Below are positions 6,568 through 13,280 of a stretch of 13,280 nt of DNA, one piece after another. The notes below the pieces were generated by a model that did not search any database, was not told the DNA's origin, and saw only the letters and a list, made by a program, of their open reading frames with translations. The first letter of the stretch is position 1; every line of letters begins with the position of its first letter. A program made the position numbers and the translations under genes. Source of the stretch: DAOVFN01 sp964484305 (GTDB taxonomy: Archaea; Aenigmatarchaeota; Aenigmatarchaeia; QMZP01); NCBI GenBank assembly GCA_964484305.1, contig CAZAEI010000023.1:1-13280 (forward strand), in the 5' to 3' direction.

Positions 6568-7668
6568 GATAACTGCTGAACACGTCCCTGATAATCTCCT
6601 TGCTCATACCGATATACTGGAATGGATCTGTAATCCTTCCAATTGTTTCCTCATCATACAGTGNNNNNNNNNNNNNNNNNNNNNNNNNNNNNNNNNNNNN
6701 NNNNNNNNNNNNNNNNNNNNNNNNNNNNNNNNNNNNNNNNNNNNNNNNNNNNNNNNNNNNNNNCCCTTGGCATCTTTGTGAGGCATAGCTGATGATCCCT
6801 TCTTTCCTCTGGGAACCCTGAATATGCCTACATCATCGCTTCTTCCCCATCTGATATAATGGGCTAATCCGCCCATGGTTTGAGCAGCTACAGCCATTCC
6901 ATATACAATATTACTGAGAAATTCCCTTCCAGGAACCTGGGCAGGCGCCTTCATGTGCCTCAGCCCAAGTCTCTTGCAGTATTCCTCCTGGAGTTTCATT
7001 CCGTCAACATCAAGTGCAGTTGCTGAATGATGATTTCCTGTGGCATCGCCCCATTTGCCAAAAATCGAGTTTTCATACAGGTGTTCCAGAAACTTGATTC
7101 CTTCATGAAGCATCTCACCGTAGAAAGCAAAAGGTCTTCCAGCAACACTCGGAAGAGCATCATAAAGATGGGAGGTGTCCATGTTGACAATGTCTATCCA
7201 GTCCACTGCCTTTTCCAGCGTTATGTCCCTGAGATTCTCAAGGGAGTCTATGGCAACCTCGACTGACTCCTTTATCTGCTTTCCCTTTGCAGTATCGGTC
7301 GTGTCAGCACTTGTTCTCGCCTTGTTAATATGAGCTCCTGCTCCGGGACTTACGACCTCGCCCCACGCAGTATTGATTGCGATGACATCGTGTCCTGTCT
7401 TCTCTTCGAGTTCACGTATCCTTTGGGCATCAATTGATTGTAGGTTTGCCTTCTCAATCAGTTCTTTGGCATGGTCGGGCGGAACTATATCAGGTTTCAT
7501 ATCAGATATTGTTCCTATTGAAGCAGCCTGAGCATCAAGGCTGTACTGGAATGTATTCTCTGGGCCCCAGATCCTTATCATATCATCGGTTCCGTACCTT
7601 CCGTGGCAAAGAAGAGAAGAGTCGGTATTCTCATCAATTCCTGTAGGTTTGGGTGCAGTAGATGCCAT
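6545..7668 (-). CDS. purB: PurB, adenylosuccinate lyase, interrupted by an assembly gap
   Basis: Cleaves fumarate from SAICAR and from adenylosuccinate, so it serves both the AICAR and AMP steps. The 301 codons before the gap contain TGHDV (91-95), RTSADTTDTA (118-127), MDTSHLYDALPSVAGRPF (163-180, with His167 at the GRTHGQ position) and the fumarase/lyase signature GSSAMPHKDAK (291-301, flexible catalytic serine loop). Past the 100 N, the real tail is in a different frame from the simple read-through. Codons from 6661 give LYDEETIGRITDPFQYIGMS and on to ...HGKRALE with TAA at 6545-6547, a typical lyase C-terminus (cf. DPxxYxG near the end). With 301 + 38 residues visible and a family length of about 430-480, roughly 90-140 residues are missing. 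A TTTAAAA box at 21-27 bases before ATG 7668 suggests a leaderless start. Confidence 0.85.
6664..6763. other. Scaffold gap (100 N)
   Basis: Exactly 100 N, the conventional placeholder for a gap of unknown size. The coding frames on the two sides of purB are out of register by this length: true missing length must be 2 modulo 3, while 100 is 1 modulo 3. The missing DNA encodes the PurB segment between the signature loop and the C-terminal helix. Confidence 0.95.
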
Positions 7669-7688
7669 AGAACTGAATTGTCAGTAAA

Positions 7689-7695
7689 TTTTAAA
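7689..7695 (-). promoter_or_regulatory. TATA-like box of purB
   Basis: TTTAAAA on the - strand lies 21-27 bases upstream of ATG 7668, the distance expected when transcription starts at or just before the start codon. No Shine-Dalgarno precedes the ATG. Confidence 0.4.
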
Positions 7696-7725
7696 TGAGG
7701 TATAGTTCCCGTGTTTCCAGACAAA

Positions 7726-7737
7726 CCCTTATAAAGC
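7726..7737. promoter_or_regulatory. Near-palindromic archaeal TATA box in the purQ-purB spacer
   Basis: CCCTTATAAAGC reads as a good TATA box on either strand (CTTATAAAG or CTTTATAAG). On the - strand it would start a purB transcript near 7700. On the + strand, with CAAA ahead as a BRE-like element, it would start a transcript near 7757 running antisense into the end of purQ. Confidence 0.45.
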
Positions 7738-7841
7738 TTAGTTCGTTGGTTTAATTATGTCCCCAAAACTCAGCACAGGGGACCATAAACTCGACCGCAC
7801 TGAACCCAGGAAGGTTCACCCTCCCGGGGCTTTAATACCTC

Positions 7842-8627
7842 TTATAGCGTCTTTTTTACATATTCAACAGCATTTCTGAACATATGAAGACCGATTCCTT
7901 CTTCGGGAATATCTTCTCTTGTCCATCGTGGGTGCTGCTCCCTGAAGATAAAGCCTTCTGGATGGGGCATTATACCAAAAACTGTTCCTTGTTTATTGGT
8001 AATTGCAGCAATATCGTCCATAGAGCCATTAGGATTTAATGGATATGTTGGATTCGCTTCTCCATTCCTTCCAGAATACCTGAACACAACTAAATCCTCT
8101 TCATGGAGTCGTCTCAATGTTTCATCATCAGTGACAAATTTACCCTCTCCGTGTCTAACTGGTAATTCTATTGTATCAATACCCCCAGTAAAGATACATC
8201 TATCCGAACCATTTTTTAAGTTTACCCACCTGTCTTCGAATCTTCCTGAATCATTATATGTTAGTGTGACTTCCTGCTCTCCATTACCATCCAAATCCGG
8301 CAAGAAACCCCCCCTGACAAGAACCTGATATCCATTGCAGATACCAATTACGGGTTTACCATCTCTTATAAAACAATCAACTTCCTCTCCCAGTCTCTGT
8401 TTCAGCTTCGTGGCTAATACCACCCCTGCCGAAATATCATCTCCATAAGAGAAGCCTCCTGGAATAGCAAGGACATCATATAGTCGAAGCTCTTCTGGCC
8501 TTTCCATTAATCTATGGGATAATACTCTGTCTGCCTGTCCTCCTGCAAGATTGAAAGCGTGCTGCGTCTCATAATCACAGTTCAATCCTACACCATACAA
8601 TACCGCTACTCTTACATGTCTTGTCAT
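7842..8627 (-). CDS. purQ: PurQ, glutaminase subunit of FGAM synthase
   Basis: Class I glutamine amidotransferase that supplies ammonia to PurSL for converting FGAR to FGAM. The 261-residue product has the oxyanion region AIPGGFSYGDDISAG (54-68), nucleophile Cys97 in VIGICNGYQVL (93-103), and His222 and Glu224 in MPHPEGF (220-226), so the triad is complete. Its ATG (8625-8627) immediately follows the purSL stop codon, with GAGGT six bases upstream inside the purSL end, a sign of strict co-translation and equal subunit output. The slightly long form (261 against about 220-230 in small PurQ) fits partners of the large PurSL type. The 173-base spacer follows it downstream. Confidence 0.93.
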   Translation of the reverse strand: MTRHVRVAVLYGVGLNCDYETQHAFNLAGGQADRVLSHRLMERPEELRLYDVLAIPGGFSYGDDISAGVVLATKLKQRLGEEVDCFIRDGKPVIGICNGYQVLVRGGFLPDLDGNGEQEVTLTYNDSGRFEDRWVNLKNGSDRCIFTGGIDTIELPVRHGEGKFVTDDETLRRLHEEDLVVFRYSGRNGEANPTYPLNPNGSMDDIAAITNKQGTVFGIMPHPEGFIFREQHPRWTREDIPEEGIGLHMFRNAVEYVKKTL

Positions 8628-11624
8628 TTACATACCTCTAAATGGAGATTGCCATGATTCTTTGAGTGCTCCTATATCTTCTTGAACAATTCTTTCATCT
8701 CCAGTACCATACACTGATAATATTCCATCTCCTCGAACAGTTCCAACATGACCATATGAATTTTCACCCATGACGCTTTCAAATCTTTTTCTATCCCCCA
8801 CTCTAACAGTCACCACATACCTGCCAGCTGACTCGGAGTAGAGGATTCTTGCATTACCCAAATCCTCATCAAGTGGTATATTGTCCAGATGAACATCCAT
8901 TCCGTATCCACCAGCAAATGATTTTTGTGCCAATGTCACACCAAGACCGCCCTTGTAACATCCATGAGCTGAACGAATAAGCCCCTCTTCCATTGCATCA
9001 CTCAATGCATTATACAACCGTGTATTTCTATCAATATCCACTTCGGGTGCCTTTGTCCCAATATTTCCTGACATAAGATAGAATTCAGAACCACCCAACT
9101 CATCTTTAGTCAATCCCAGCACATAGACTAAATCTCCTGGAGATTTTACATCCATTGTAATGGCCTTTCTGACATCATCAATCTTTCCAACAGCTGACAT
9201 TTGCAGTGTGGGAGGGGCCGATACTCTAGTTGGTTCGTCATCAAGCACATCTATAGGTCCATCCATTGACATGCTGTCCTTCCCAGAAACACATGGAGTT
9301 CCATAACCCATTGAGGTATCATAAAGAGCTTTATTTGCTCGAACGAGCTGAGCCATTTTGTATTCTGAATCCGGGTTGCTATCGCTTGGTAAAGGACTTG
9401 GCCAACAAAAATTGTCATTGAGAGCGATTTGTTTTAGGCTCCCACCAACAGCTATTACCCTTCTAATTGCTTCATCAAACGCTGCTGCAGTCATATTGTA
9501 AGTATCAACATCCCCGTAAGCAGGATTTAGTCCGGCTGTGACTGCAATGCCTTCATATGTTTCAAAGTCAGGCCGTAGAACTGCTGCATCACTAAACACA
9601 TCACTCTCTTTCCCAACAAGTGGTTTTACTACACTGGTTCCTTGAACTTCATGGTCAAACTGTCTTGCTATATATTCCTTGCCTGCTACATTGGGTCTTC
9701 TCAATATTTGGTGTAAGATCGCACCATGAGATTCGATTGGTTCCAGTTCGGGTTCTACCAAATCACGCTCTTCTGGTGTTTTCCATTTGGCTGTGAGTTC
9801 CATTTGTGGAACACCATCATGAACAAAGTCCATATCCATGTGGGCTACGGGTTTACCATCATGATAAACTGAAAACATACCAGAGTCATTATATTCACCA
9901 AGGTTGCTCAATTCAACTCCGTGTTCTCTTGCAAGATCTTCCAGCTCTCCATACCGTTTAGGGTCAACAGCAAGTGTCATTCTCTCTTGTGACTCAGAAA
10001 CAATAATTTGCCATGGATTAAGACCGTCATATTTCAAAGGGACCCTATCAAGGTGCATCTCAAATCCCCCACTCTTCCTTGCCATTTCCCCGACTGAAGA
10101 GCTTAAACCGCCAGCTCCATTATCTGTGATGCAACGATATAATCCAAGGTCTCTTGCTTCATTTAAGAAATCCATCATCTTCTTCTGTGTATATGGAGAA
10201 CCTATCTGGACATGACCTGCAGTTATGTTTTCACCAGCTTCCATTGATGATTGTGTTGCTCCATGAATTCCATCAATCCCAACCCTCCCACCAGCCATGA
10301 CAATGAAATCTCCTGATTCAACTTCGTTTTGAAATCCTGGTTTTCCATCAACTTCTGAAGGAATTAATCCACCAGCAAGAACATAGATAGCAGGCTTGCC
10401 TATAAAGCCATCATGGAAGTATGTTTGGCCGAATGGTGTTGGAACCCCACTCTTATTTCCACCATCTTCAACACCTGAACGAACTCCTTCCAACAAACGA
10501 CTTGGATGGAGACGGGGTTTCATCTTTCCATCATAGTCAGGAAATCCTGTACAAAAACCATAAGTGCCGAATATTATTCTTGAACCCATTCCAGTTCCCA
10601 TTGGGTCCCTGTAAACCCCAACTATTCCGGTTACAGCACCACCAAAGGGCTCAACATTGGATGGACTGTTGTGGGTCTCACCTTTGAATGCCAACAACCA
10701 TTTGTCATTAAACTGAATAACACCAGCATTATCTTCAAGGGTGGAAAGAACCCAAGGAAGTCTTTCCTGAAGCGCTTTAGTGGAACTCTTAATGTATGTA
10801 TCAAACATACTATCAATTTCTTCAGGTTCATGATCACCTTCTGAATACGAAACCCTTGCATTGAAGATTTTATGTTTGCAATGTTCTGACCATGTCTGTC
10901 CTAACACTTCTAACTCTGCATCTGTTGGTTTCTCAGTCAGACCGATTGATCTTCTTGCTTCAATAACTTCATGTCTTGAGAAGTATTCTTGAATTGCTTG
11001 CATCTCCCGTAAATTGAGTGATAATGATCTATCCCTGCTAATCCCAAATAGTTCCTTGTCTGGAATATCGAGTCCAATGTATTCAACTGTTGGTTTTCTT
11101 GTCATTCTTACTCTTGGTGAATCAAAGTCATGTCCTCCCGACTGGAACTTCTGGTAATCAGTGATTCTCCATCTTTGTATGTTATCATTTGCAAGGTATT
11201 CACATGCAAGCCTCTCCATTCCTTCTGGGGTTAAATCGTCACCACTGATAAGCAATTGAGCTGATGTATAGACAGCTTCTCCCTTTCCAAATGGTTGCCC
11301 GATTGTATCTCCAATTGCTTCTGCTGCCGTGTTACCTACAGTATCCATCACTCCGGGTTTGAAACCCACTTCAATGAGATAAGAGAATCTATCTTTTCGT
11401 GCAAGCGAATCATCAACTGAGGAAATCTCTACGATTGGATCTGAAAACAGTTGTCTTGTAAGCATATTCAGGTCTTCGGTTGCTAAATCCTTGTCAATCG
11501 TGTATGCCTTAATTCTTCTTACACCGGTAACATCAAGACCTAATCGTTGAGAAAAATTCAATATATTACTTGCTACTGCATCATTCTGGCCTTCTTTGGA
11601 TCCAACTTCAATTCTATGAGACAT
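8628..11624 (-). CDS. purL: PurSL, fused FGAM synthase synthetase subunit
   Basis: ATP-dependent amidation of FGAR to FGAM. The 998-residue chain combines an N-terminal PurS-like region (about 30-160, beginning GVRRIKAYTIDKDL, then FSYLIEVGFKPGVMDTVG) with a full PurL. Key blocks are WSEHCKHK (245-252), the ATP site FKGETHNSPSNVEPFGGAVTG (313-333), HVQIGSPYTQKKMMDF (471-486), ITDNGAGGLSSSVGEMA (499-515), SESQERM (543-549), CVSGKDSMSMD (778-788) and, near the end, HGCYKGGLGV and SESAGRY. There is no glutaminase domain; that job is done by the adjacent purQ. The common ETHNHPS reads ETHNSPS. Stand-alone PurSL is better known from deltaproteobacteria-like genomes, so transfer is possible but unproven. 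It starts one base after the purN stop and ends directly against purQ. Confidence 0.92.
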   Translation of the reverse strand: MSHRIEVGSKEGQNDAVASNILNFSQRLGLDVTGVRRIKAYTIDKDLATEDLNMLTRQLFSDPIVEISSVDDSLARKDRFSYLIEVGFKPGVMDTVGNTAAEAIGDTIGQPFGKGEAVYTSAQLLISGDDLTPEGMERLACEYLANDNIQRWRITDYQKFQSGGHDFDSPRVRMTRKPTVEYIGLDIPDKELFGISRDRSLSLNLREMQAIQEYFSRHEVIEARRSIGLTEKPTDAELEVLGQTWSEHCKHKIFNARVSYSEGDHEPEEIDSMFDTYIKSSTKALQERLPWVLSTLEDNAGVIQFNDKWLLAFKGETHNSPSNVEPFGGAVTGIVGVYRDPMGTGMGSRIIFGTYGFCTGFPDYDGKMKPRLHPSRLLEGVRSGVEDGGNKSGVPTPFGQTYFHDGFIGKPAIYVLAGGLIPSEVDGKPGFQNEVESGDFIVMAGGRVGIDGIHGATQSSMEAGENITAGHVQIGSPYTQKKMMDFLNEARDLGLYRCITDNGAGGLSSSVGEMARKSGGFEMHLDRVPLKYDGLNPWQIIVSESQERMTLAVDPKRYGELEDLAREHGVELSNLGEYNDSGMFSVYHDGKPVAHMDMDFVHDGVPQMELTAKWKTPEERDLVEPELEPIESHGAILHQILRRPNVAGKEYIARQFDHEVQGTSVVKPLVGKESDVFSDAAVLRPDFETYEGIAVTAGLNPAYGDVDTYNMTAAAFDEAIRRVIAVGGSLKQIALNDNFCWPSPLPSDSNPDSEYKMAQLVRANKALYDTSMGYGTPCVSGKDSMSMDGPIDVLDDEPTRVSAPPTLQMSAVGKIDDVRKAITMDVKSPGDLVYVLGLTKDELGGSEFYLMSGNIGTKAPEVDIDRNTRLYNALSDAMEEGLIRSAHGCYKGGLGVTLAQKSFAGGYGMDVHLDNIPLDEDLGNARILYSESAGRYVVTVRVGDRKRFESVMGENSYGHVGTVRGDGILSVYGTGDERIVQEDIGALKESWQSPFRGM

Positions 11625-11625
11625 T

Positions 11626-12516
11626 CTATTCCCCGTTTAATTGATAACCGTGATATGGTTGTTCATGACCATCTACAATAACGACATTGTCACTATAATC
11701 CAATCTCCCTTGGGCAAATAGTTCGACTGCGGCTCTGAATGCAGGAACATCACCCTCTTCTTTCAATTGAGATTGGAGTTCTCCTCTATGTTCCATCAAA
11801 GTATCCCAGTTTCTATTACGTATCATTCTTTCCGTCCACTTCATATCTATGGGAAGTGCGGCAGATTCTACAATAATTGGGCCAGAATCAACATCTTTAG
11901 TCGCTATGTGTATAGTTGACCGTAAATCTGAAACACCATACGCATGGCCAAAAACAAGAACATCAAAAACCCCAGTCTCGCCTCTAAATGCTCGCATTAA
12001 TGTATTCTCTTGCATTAATATTTCAACTTCTTTTGGGTGCAGATTGCCAGCATCTATAAGAGAATCGTATGAAACTCTAACAACCCCTTCCTCGGGCTTG
12101 GGAGTCAAATAGTGAAGAGGAGCAGGGTGAACATTTAATATTAAAGGATATTCTTGTAAAAAATCAGGGGGGACAATCTTAAAATAGCCTGATAAAGCAA
12201 TCATATGGGGGTCAAACGGTTCAATTTTTCTTAACCATTCTTCATGATACTGACTATTTGAATCTCTTCTCTTTGGATCAATTTCACGTTCTTCACAAAA
12301 TTGATTATAATCAATAAATTCTAATTCACTAATTCCTCTATCAGTAAGTTTATTCACACCAGATGTATCTGGATTATTAGTTCCCGCCCCAACAAGTTCA
12401 TATGTTTCTCCATGAGAGTCCCCATCAACGAGACCAATCAATGAAGATGCGCCCCCACCAAATAGCCCAAATAATATTAATCTTTCTCCACCCGAATCAT
12501 TATATTGCCTTGCCAT
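11626..12516 (-). CDS. purN: PurN-like formyltransferase (enlarged)
   Basis: Glycinamide ribonucleotide transformylase family, which uses 10-formyl-tetrahydrofolate to make FGAR. The N-terminal Rossmann part ends in MIALSGYFKIVPPDFLQEYPLILNVHPAPL (105-134), matching pDlivlAGymrILs..fl....iiNiHPslL, with Asn128 and His130. Asp210 lies in TKDVDSGPIIVE (206-217). So the Asn-His-Asp catalytic set is present. At 296 residues it is about 90 longer than bacterial PurN (about 190-215): extra sequence lies between the HP motif and the Asp motif (about 135-195) and at the C-terminus (226-296). The glycine loop is LFGLFGGGASSLIGL. Coding sequence is very AT-rich. It is followed by purSL after one base. 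A related formyltransferase with another substrate cannot be excluded, but the purine context favours PurN. Confidence 0.78.
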   Translation of the reverse strand: MARQYNDSGGERLILFGLFGGGASSLIGLVDGDSHGETYELVGAGTNNPDTSGVNKLTDRGISELEFIDYNQFCEEREIDPKRRDSNSQYHEEWLRKIEPFDPHMIALSGYFKIVPPDFLQEYPLILNVHPAPLHYLTPKPEEGVVRVSYDSLIDAGNLHPKEVEILMQENTLMRAFRGETGVFDVLVFGHAYGVSDLRSTIHIATKDVDSGPIIVESAALPIDMKWTERMIRNRNWDTLMEHRGELQSQLKEEGDVPAFRAAVELFAQGRLDYSDNVVIVDGHEQPYHGYQLNGE

Positions 12517-12529
12517 AATATCAACTTAA

Positions 12530-12910
12530 TTATTGAAAAACCAATTCTGGTTCACTACCAGAATTCAACCCACGATTTCTTACACTAATTCCAGGTCTTT
12601 TAGATATTTCTCCAATTATTTGGGAATCAGTCTCATGTTCTTCTGCTATTTGCATCACTTCGTCAGGTTTTGGTGTGATAACGACCATTCTCTGACCCAT
12701 GTTCCAGGTATTGTAAGCTTCTGCATCTGTTACACCACCAACACATATAGCTCGCAAACCGGAAAAATCGGGGAAAATCCCAACCACTTCACCAAGCCTA
12801 CCTTGCCTGTTACACCAGGTCAATTTTGCTGCCTCATAAAGAACACGAGAAGCATCATTACCAAGCTCGATGTCAACCCCAGAACTCTTGTAATCCAGTC
12901 TTCTTTGCAT
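12530..12910 (-). pseudogene. purM: PurM (AIR synthetase) with large internal in-frame deletion
   Basis: PurM closes FGAM to AIR and normally has about 330-350 residues; this frame has 126. Residues 1 to about 55 (DYKSSGVDIELGNDASRVLY onward to FSGLRAI) match the PurM N-terminus, and residues about 60-113 (VTDAEAYNTWNMGQRMVVIT, then SQIIGEI) match its C-terminal domain (TDxExYxTFNMGxGMVxVV...IGEI). The central ATP-binding and catalytic portion, roughly 200 residues, is missing, joined near GGV at 58-60. The frame stays open, so this is either a real in-frame deletion or an assembly collapse. As written it cannot be a working enzyme. It is the first gene of the - strand cluster, 13 bases ahead of purN, with no ribosome-binding site, consistent with a leaderless start. 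Confidence 0.8.
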
Positions 12911-12930
12911 AGAGAATAATTAGGAATAAG

Positions 12931-12960
12931 TTTTTTAACTCTATTGTTATCTTATATATA
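12931..12960 (-). promoter_or_regulatory. Promoter of the purM-purN-purSL-purQ unit
   Basis: On the - strand, TTAAAAAA (12938-12931) lies 21-28 bases before ATG 12910, fitting a leaderless transcript. A stronger-looking TATATATAAG (12960-12951) lies 20 bases further up and would give a short leader. Which one is used cannot be told from sequence. Confidence 0.4.
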
Positions 12961-13082
12961 CAGATATCTAAAAAGCGATATGCGTTGATTCTACAGGGCT
13001 CATTGGCGACTCTCCCGGGGCTTGGGTCGAGTATTCACAGTTAGGGGGTTTTCAATAAAACCCACTAAAGGAAGGTGATAAT
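12961..13082 (+). promoter_or_regulatory. Leader with competing stem-loops ahead of the integrase fragment
   Basis: GTTAGGGGG (13040-13048) is the exact complement of CCCCCTAAC (13086-13094), which starts right after ATG 13083. Forming this stem puts the ribosome-binding site GGAAGGTGAT (13070-13079) and the ATG in its loop. A second hairpin, GGGTTTT (13046-13052) with AAAACCC (13057-13063), uses three of the same G residues, so the two compete. The rest of the stretch shows no gene. Confidence 0.35.
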
Positions 13083-13220
13083 ATGCCCCCTAACCTGAAT
13101 ACCAAATACAATGAAAGAGTCCAGCGAGCTATTGAGACTTTCAAGAAAAGAAAGGATATCTCAGAAAACAACAAGAAACTGATTATCAAGTTCAGCAAAT
13201 TTCTTGACATTCCGATATGA
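13083..13220 (+). CDS. Xer-like tyrosine recombinase N-terminal fragment (45 aa)
   Basis: Starts at ATG 13083 with a strong GGAAGGTGAT ribosome-binding site and stops at TGA 13218-13220 after 45 residues. The part RAIETFKKRKDISENNKKLIIKFSKFLD resembles the helical core-binding (SAM-like) domain that opens archaeal Xer/phage-type integrases, where 'lSenTkklY...l.rFl.fl' is typical. No catalytic domain follows: after codon 44 the sequence turns into an IS605-like hairpin region. I infer that an insertion cut an integrase gene here, or that a short protein remains. The match is short, so assignment is tentative. Confidence 0.45.
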   Translation: MPPNLNTKYNERVQRAIETFKKRKDISENNKKLIIKFSKFLDIPI

Positions 13221-13280
13221 TGTTGTTTTAGGCCAGTCGTATAGAGCGTGAACCCCGCTGGCTTCAGCCAGCGGATGGAG
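13221..13280 (+). mobile_element. Start or end of an IS200/IS605-type element (window edge)
   Basis: A perfect stem CCGCTGGC (13255-13262) / GCCAGCGG (13267-13274) with loop TTCA, preceded by GCGTGAAC, resembles the terminal hairpin of IS605-type elements and their omega RNAs, and echoes the hairpin at 93-112. The window stops six bases later, so neither transposase nor boundary can be seen. It directly follows the truncated integrase fragment. Confidence 0.45.

Larger units (their letters stand above)
7669..7841. other. purQ-purB spacer with two stem-loops
   Basis: The only long spacer in the pur cluster. Read on the - strand, CCCGGGAGGG (7828-7819) pairs fully with CCTTCCTGGG (7814-7805), including two G-U pairs, around a UGAA loop. 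On the + strand the same stem would have two A-C mismatches, so the RNA form of the - strand is favoured. A second stem pairs GTCCCC (7783-7778 on the - strand) with GGGGAC (7764-7759). The pair could be a leader structure, mRNA processing site or small RNA; no known riboswitch is recognised. Confidence 0.45.

Noticed and set aside
6604..6663. Read-through purB tail ending at 6604
   Set aside because: It exists only because 100 N happen to keep one frame; the alternative frame ending at 6545 has a proper lyase C-terminus.
7759..7830. tRNA gene in the purQ-purB spacer
   Set aside because: Stems exist, but there is no 7-bp acceptor pair, no anticodon arm in place and no proper T-loop consensus.
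7757..7879. Leaderless 40-residue + strand gene over the purQ-purB spacer
   Set aside because: The TATA distance fits, but the peptide looks like no protein and its second half is antisense to the purQ end; kept only as part of the spacer observation.
7821..13023. 12-base repeat CTCCCGGGGCTT at 7821-7832 and 13012-13023
   Set aside because: Both are in non-coding DNA, but surrounding bases differ and several 12-base matches are expected by chance in 13 kb.
121..13280. Identical GGATGGAG at 121-128 and 13273-13280 as target repeats
   Set aside because: The second copy includes the two G of the hairpin stem, and an 8-base match is expected by chance at this length.
1..13280. CRISPR arrays, rRNA genes, toxin-antitoxin pairs
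   Set aside because: No regularly spaced direct repeats, no rRNA-like sequence and no recognisable toxin or antitoxin motif was found on reading both strands.

Overview
This window comes from an archaeal genome, probably a draft or metagenome-derived assembly. Three things point to Archaea: a PurP-type formate-dependent AICAR ligase (an archaeal family), A/T-rich TATA-like boxes about 20-30 bases upstream of several start codons with no Shine-Dalgarno (leaderless style), and an MCM-like ATPase. A run of exactly 100 N (6664-6763) marks a scaffold join inside purB. I cannot name the lineage.

Layout. (1) 1-120: remnant of an IS200/IS605-type element end, with two overlapping hairpins. (2) 134-3149, + strand: an accessory cassette of tightly packed genes. 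It holds a 49-residue Sm/Hfq-like protein cut off at its 5' side by the element end, a 540-residue AAA+ protein resembling a degenerate MCM helicase with a C-terminal helix-turn-helix, a 105-residue orphan, a four-helix-bundle (S23/IVP-type) protein that overlaps it, and a 164-residue orphan. The cassette ends base-to-base against the purine genes. (3) 3150-12910, all - strand: a purine-biosynthesis cluster transcribed purM(deleted) > purN > purSL > purQ > [173-base spacer] > purB > purC > purP > AICAR transformylase. (4) 12911-13280: divergent promoter region, a structured leader, a 45-residue fragment resembling the N-terminus of a Xer-type tyrosine recombinase, and another IS605-like hairpin at the window edge.

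How the purine genes work together: PurN makes FGAR, PurSL with PurQ makes FGAM, PurM would make AIR, PurC makes SAICAR, PurB releases AICAR (and later AMP), and AICAR is formylated to FAICAR. Two unrelated enzymes for that last step lie side by side: formate/ATP-dependent PurP and a folate-type AICAR transformylase lacking the IMP cyclohydrolase half. No purF, purD, purE/K or IMP cyclohydrolase is present here. purM lacks its middle as assembled.

The most interesting items are the Sm-like/MCM-like cassette, which I cannot assign to a known system; the internally deleted PurM; the paired PurP and folate-type transformylase; and the structured purQ-purB spacer. The purM-purQ block is visibly more AT-rich than purB-to-AICAR transformylase, suggesting two modules of different history.
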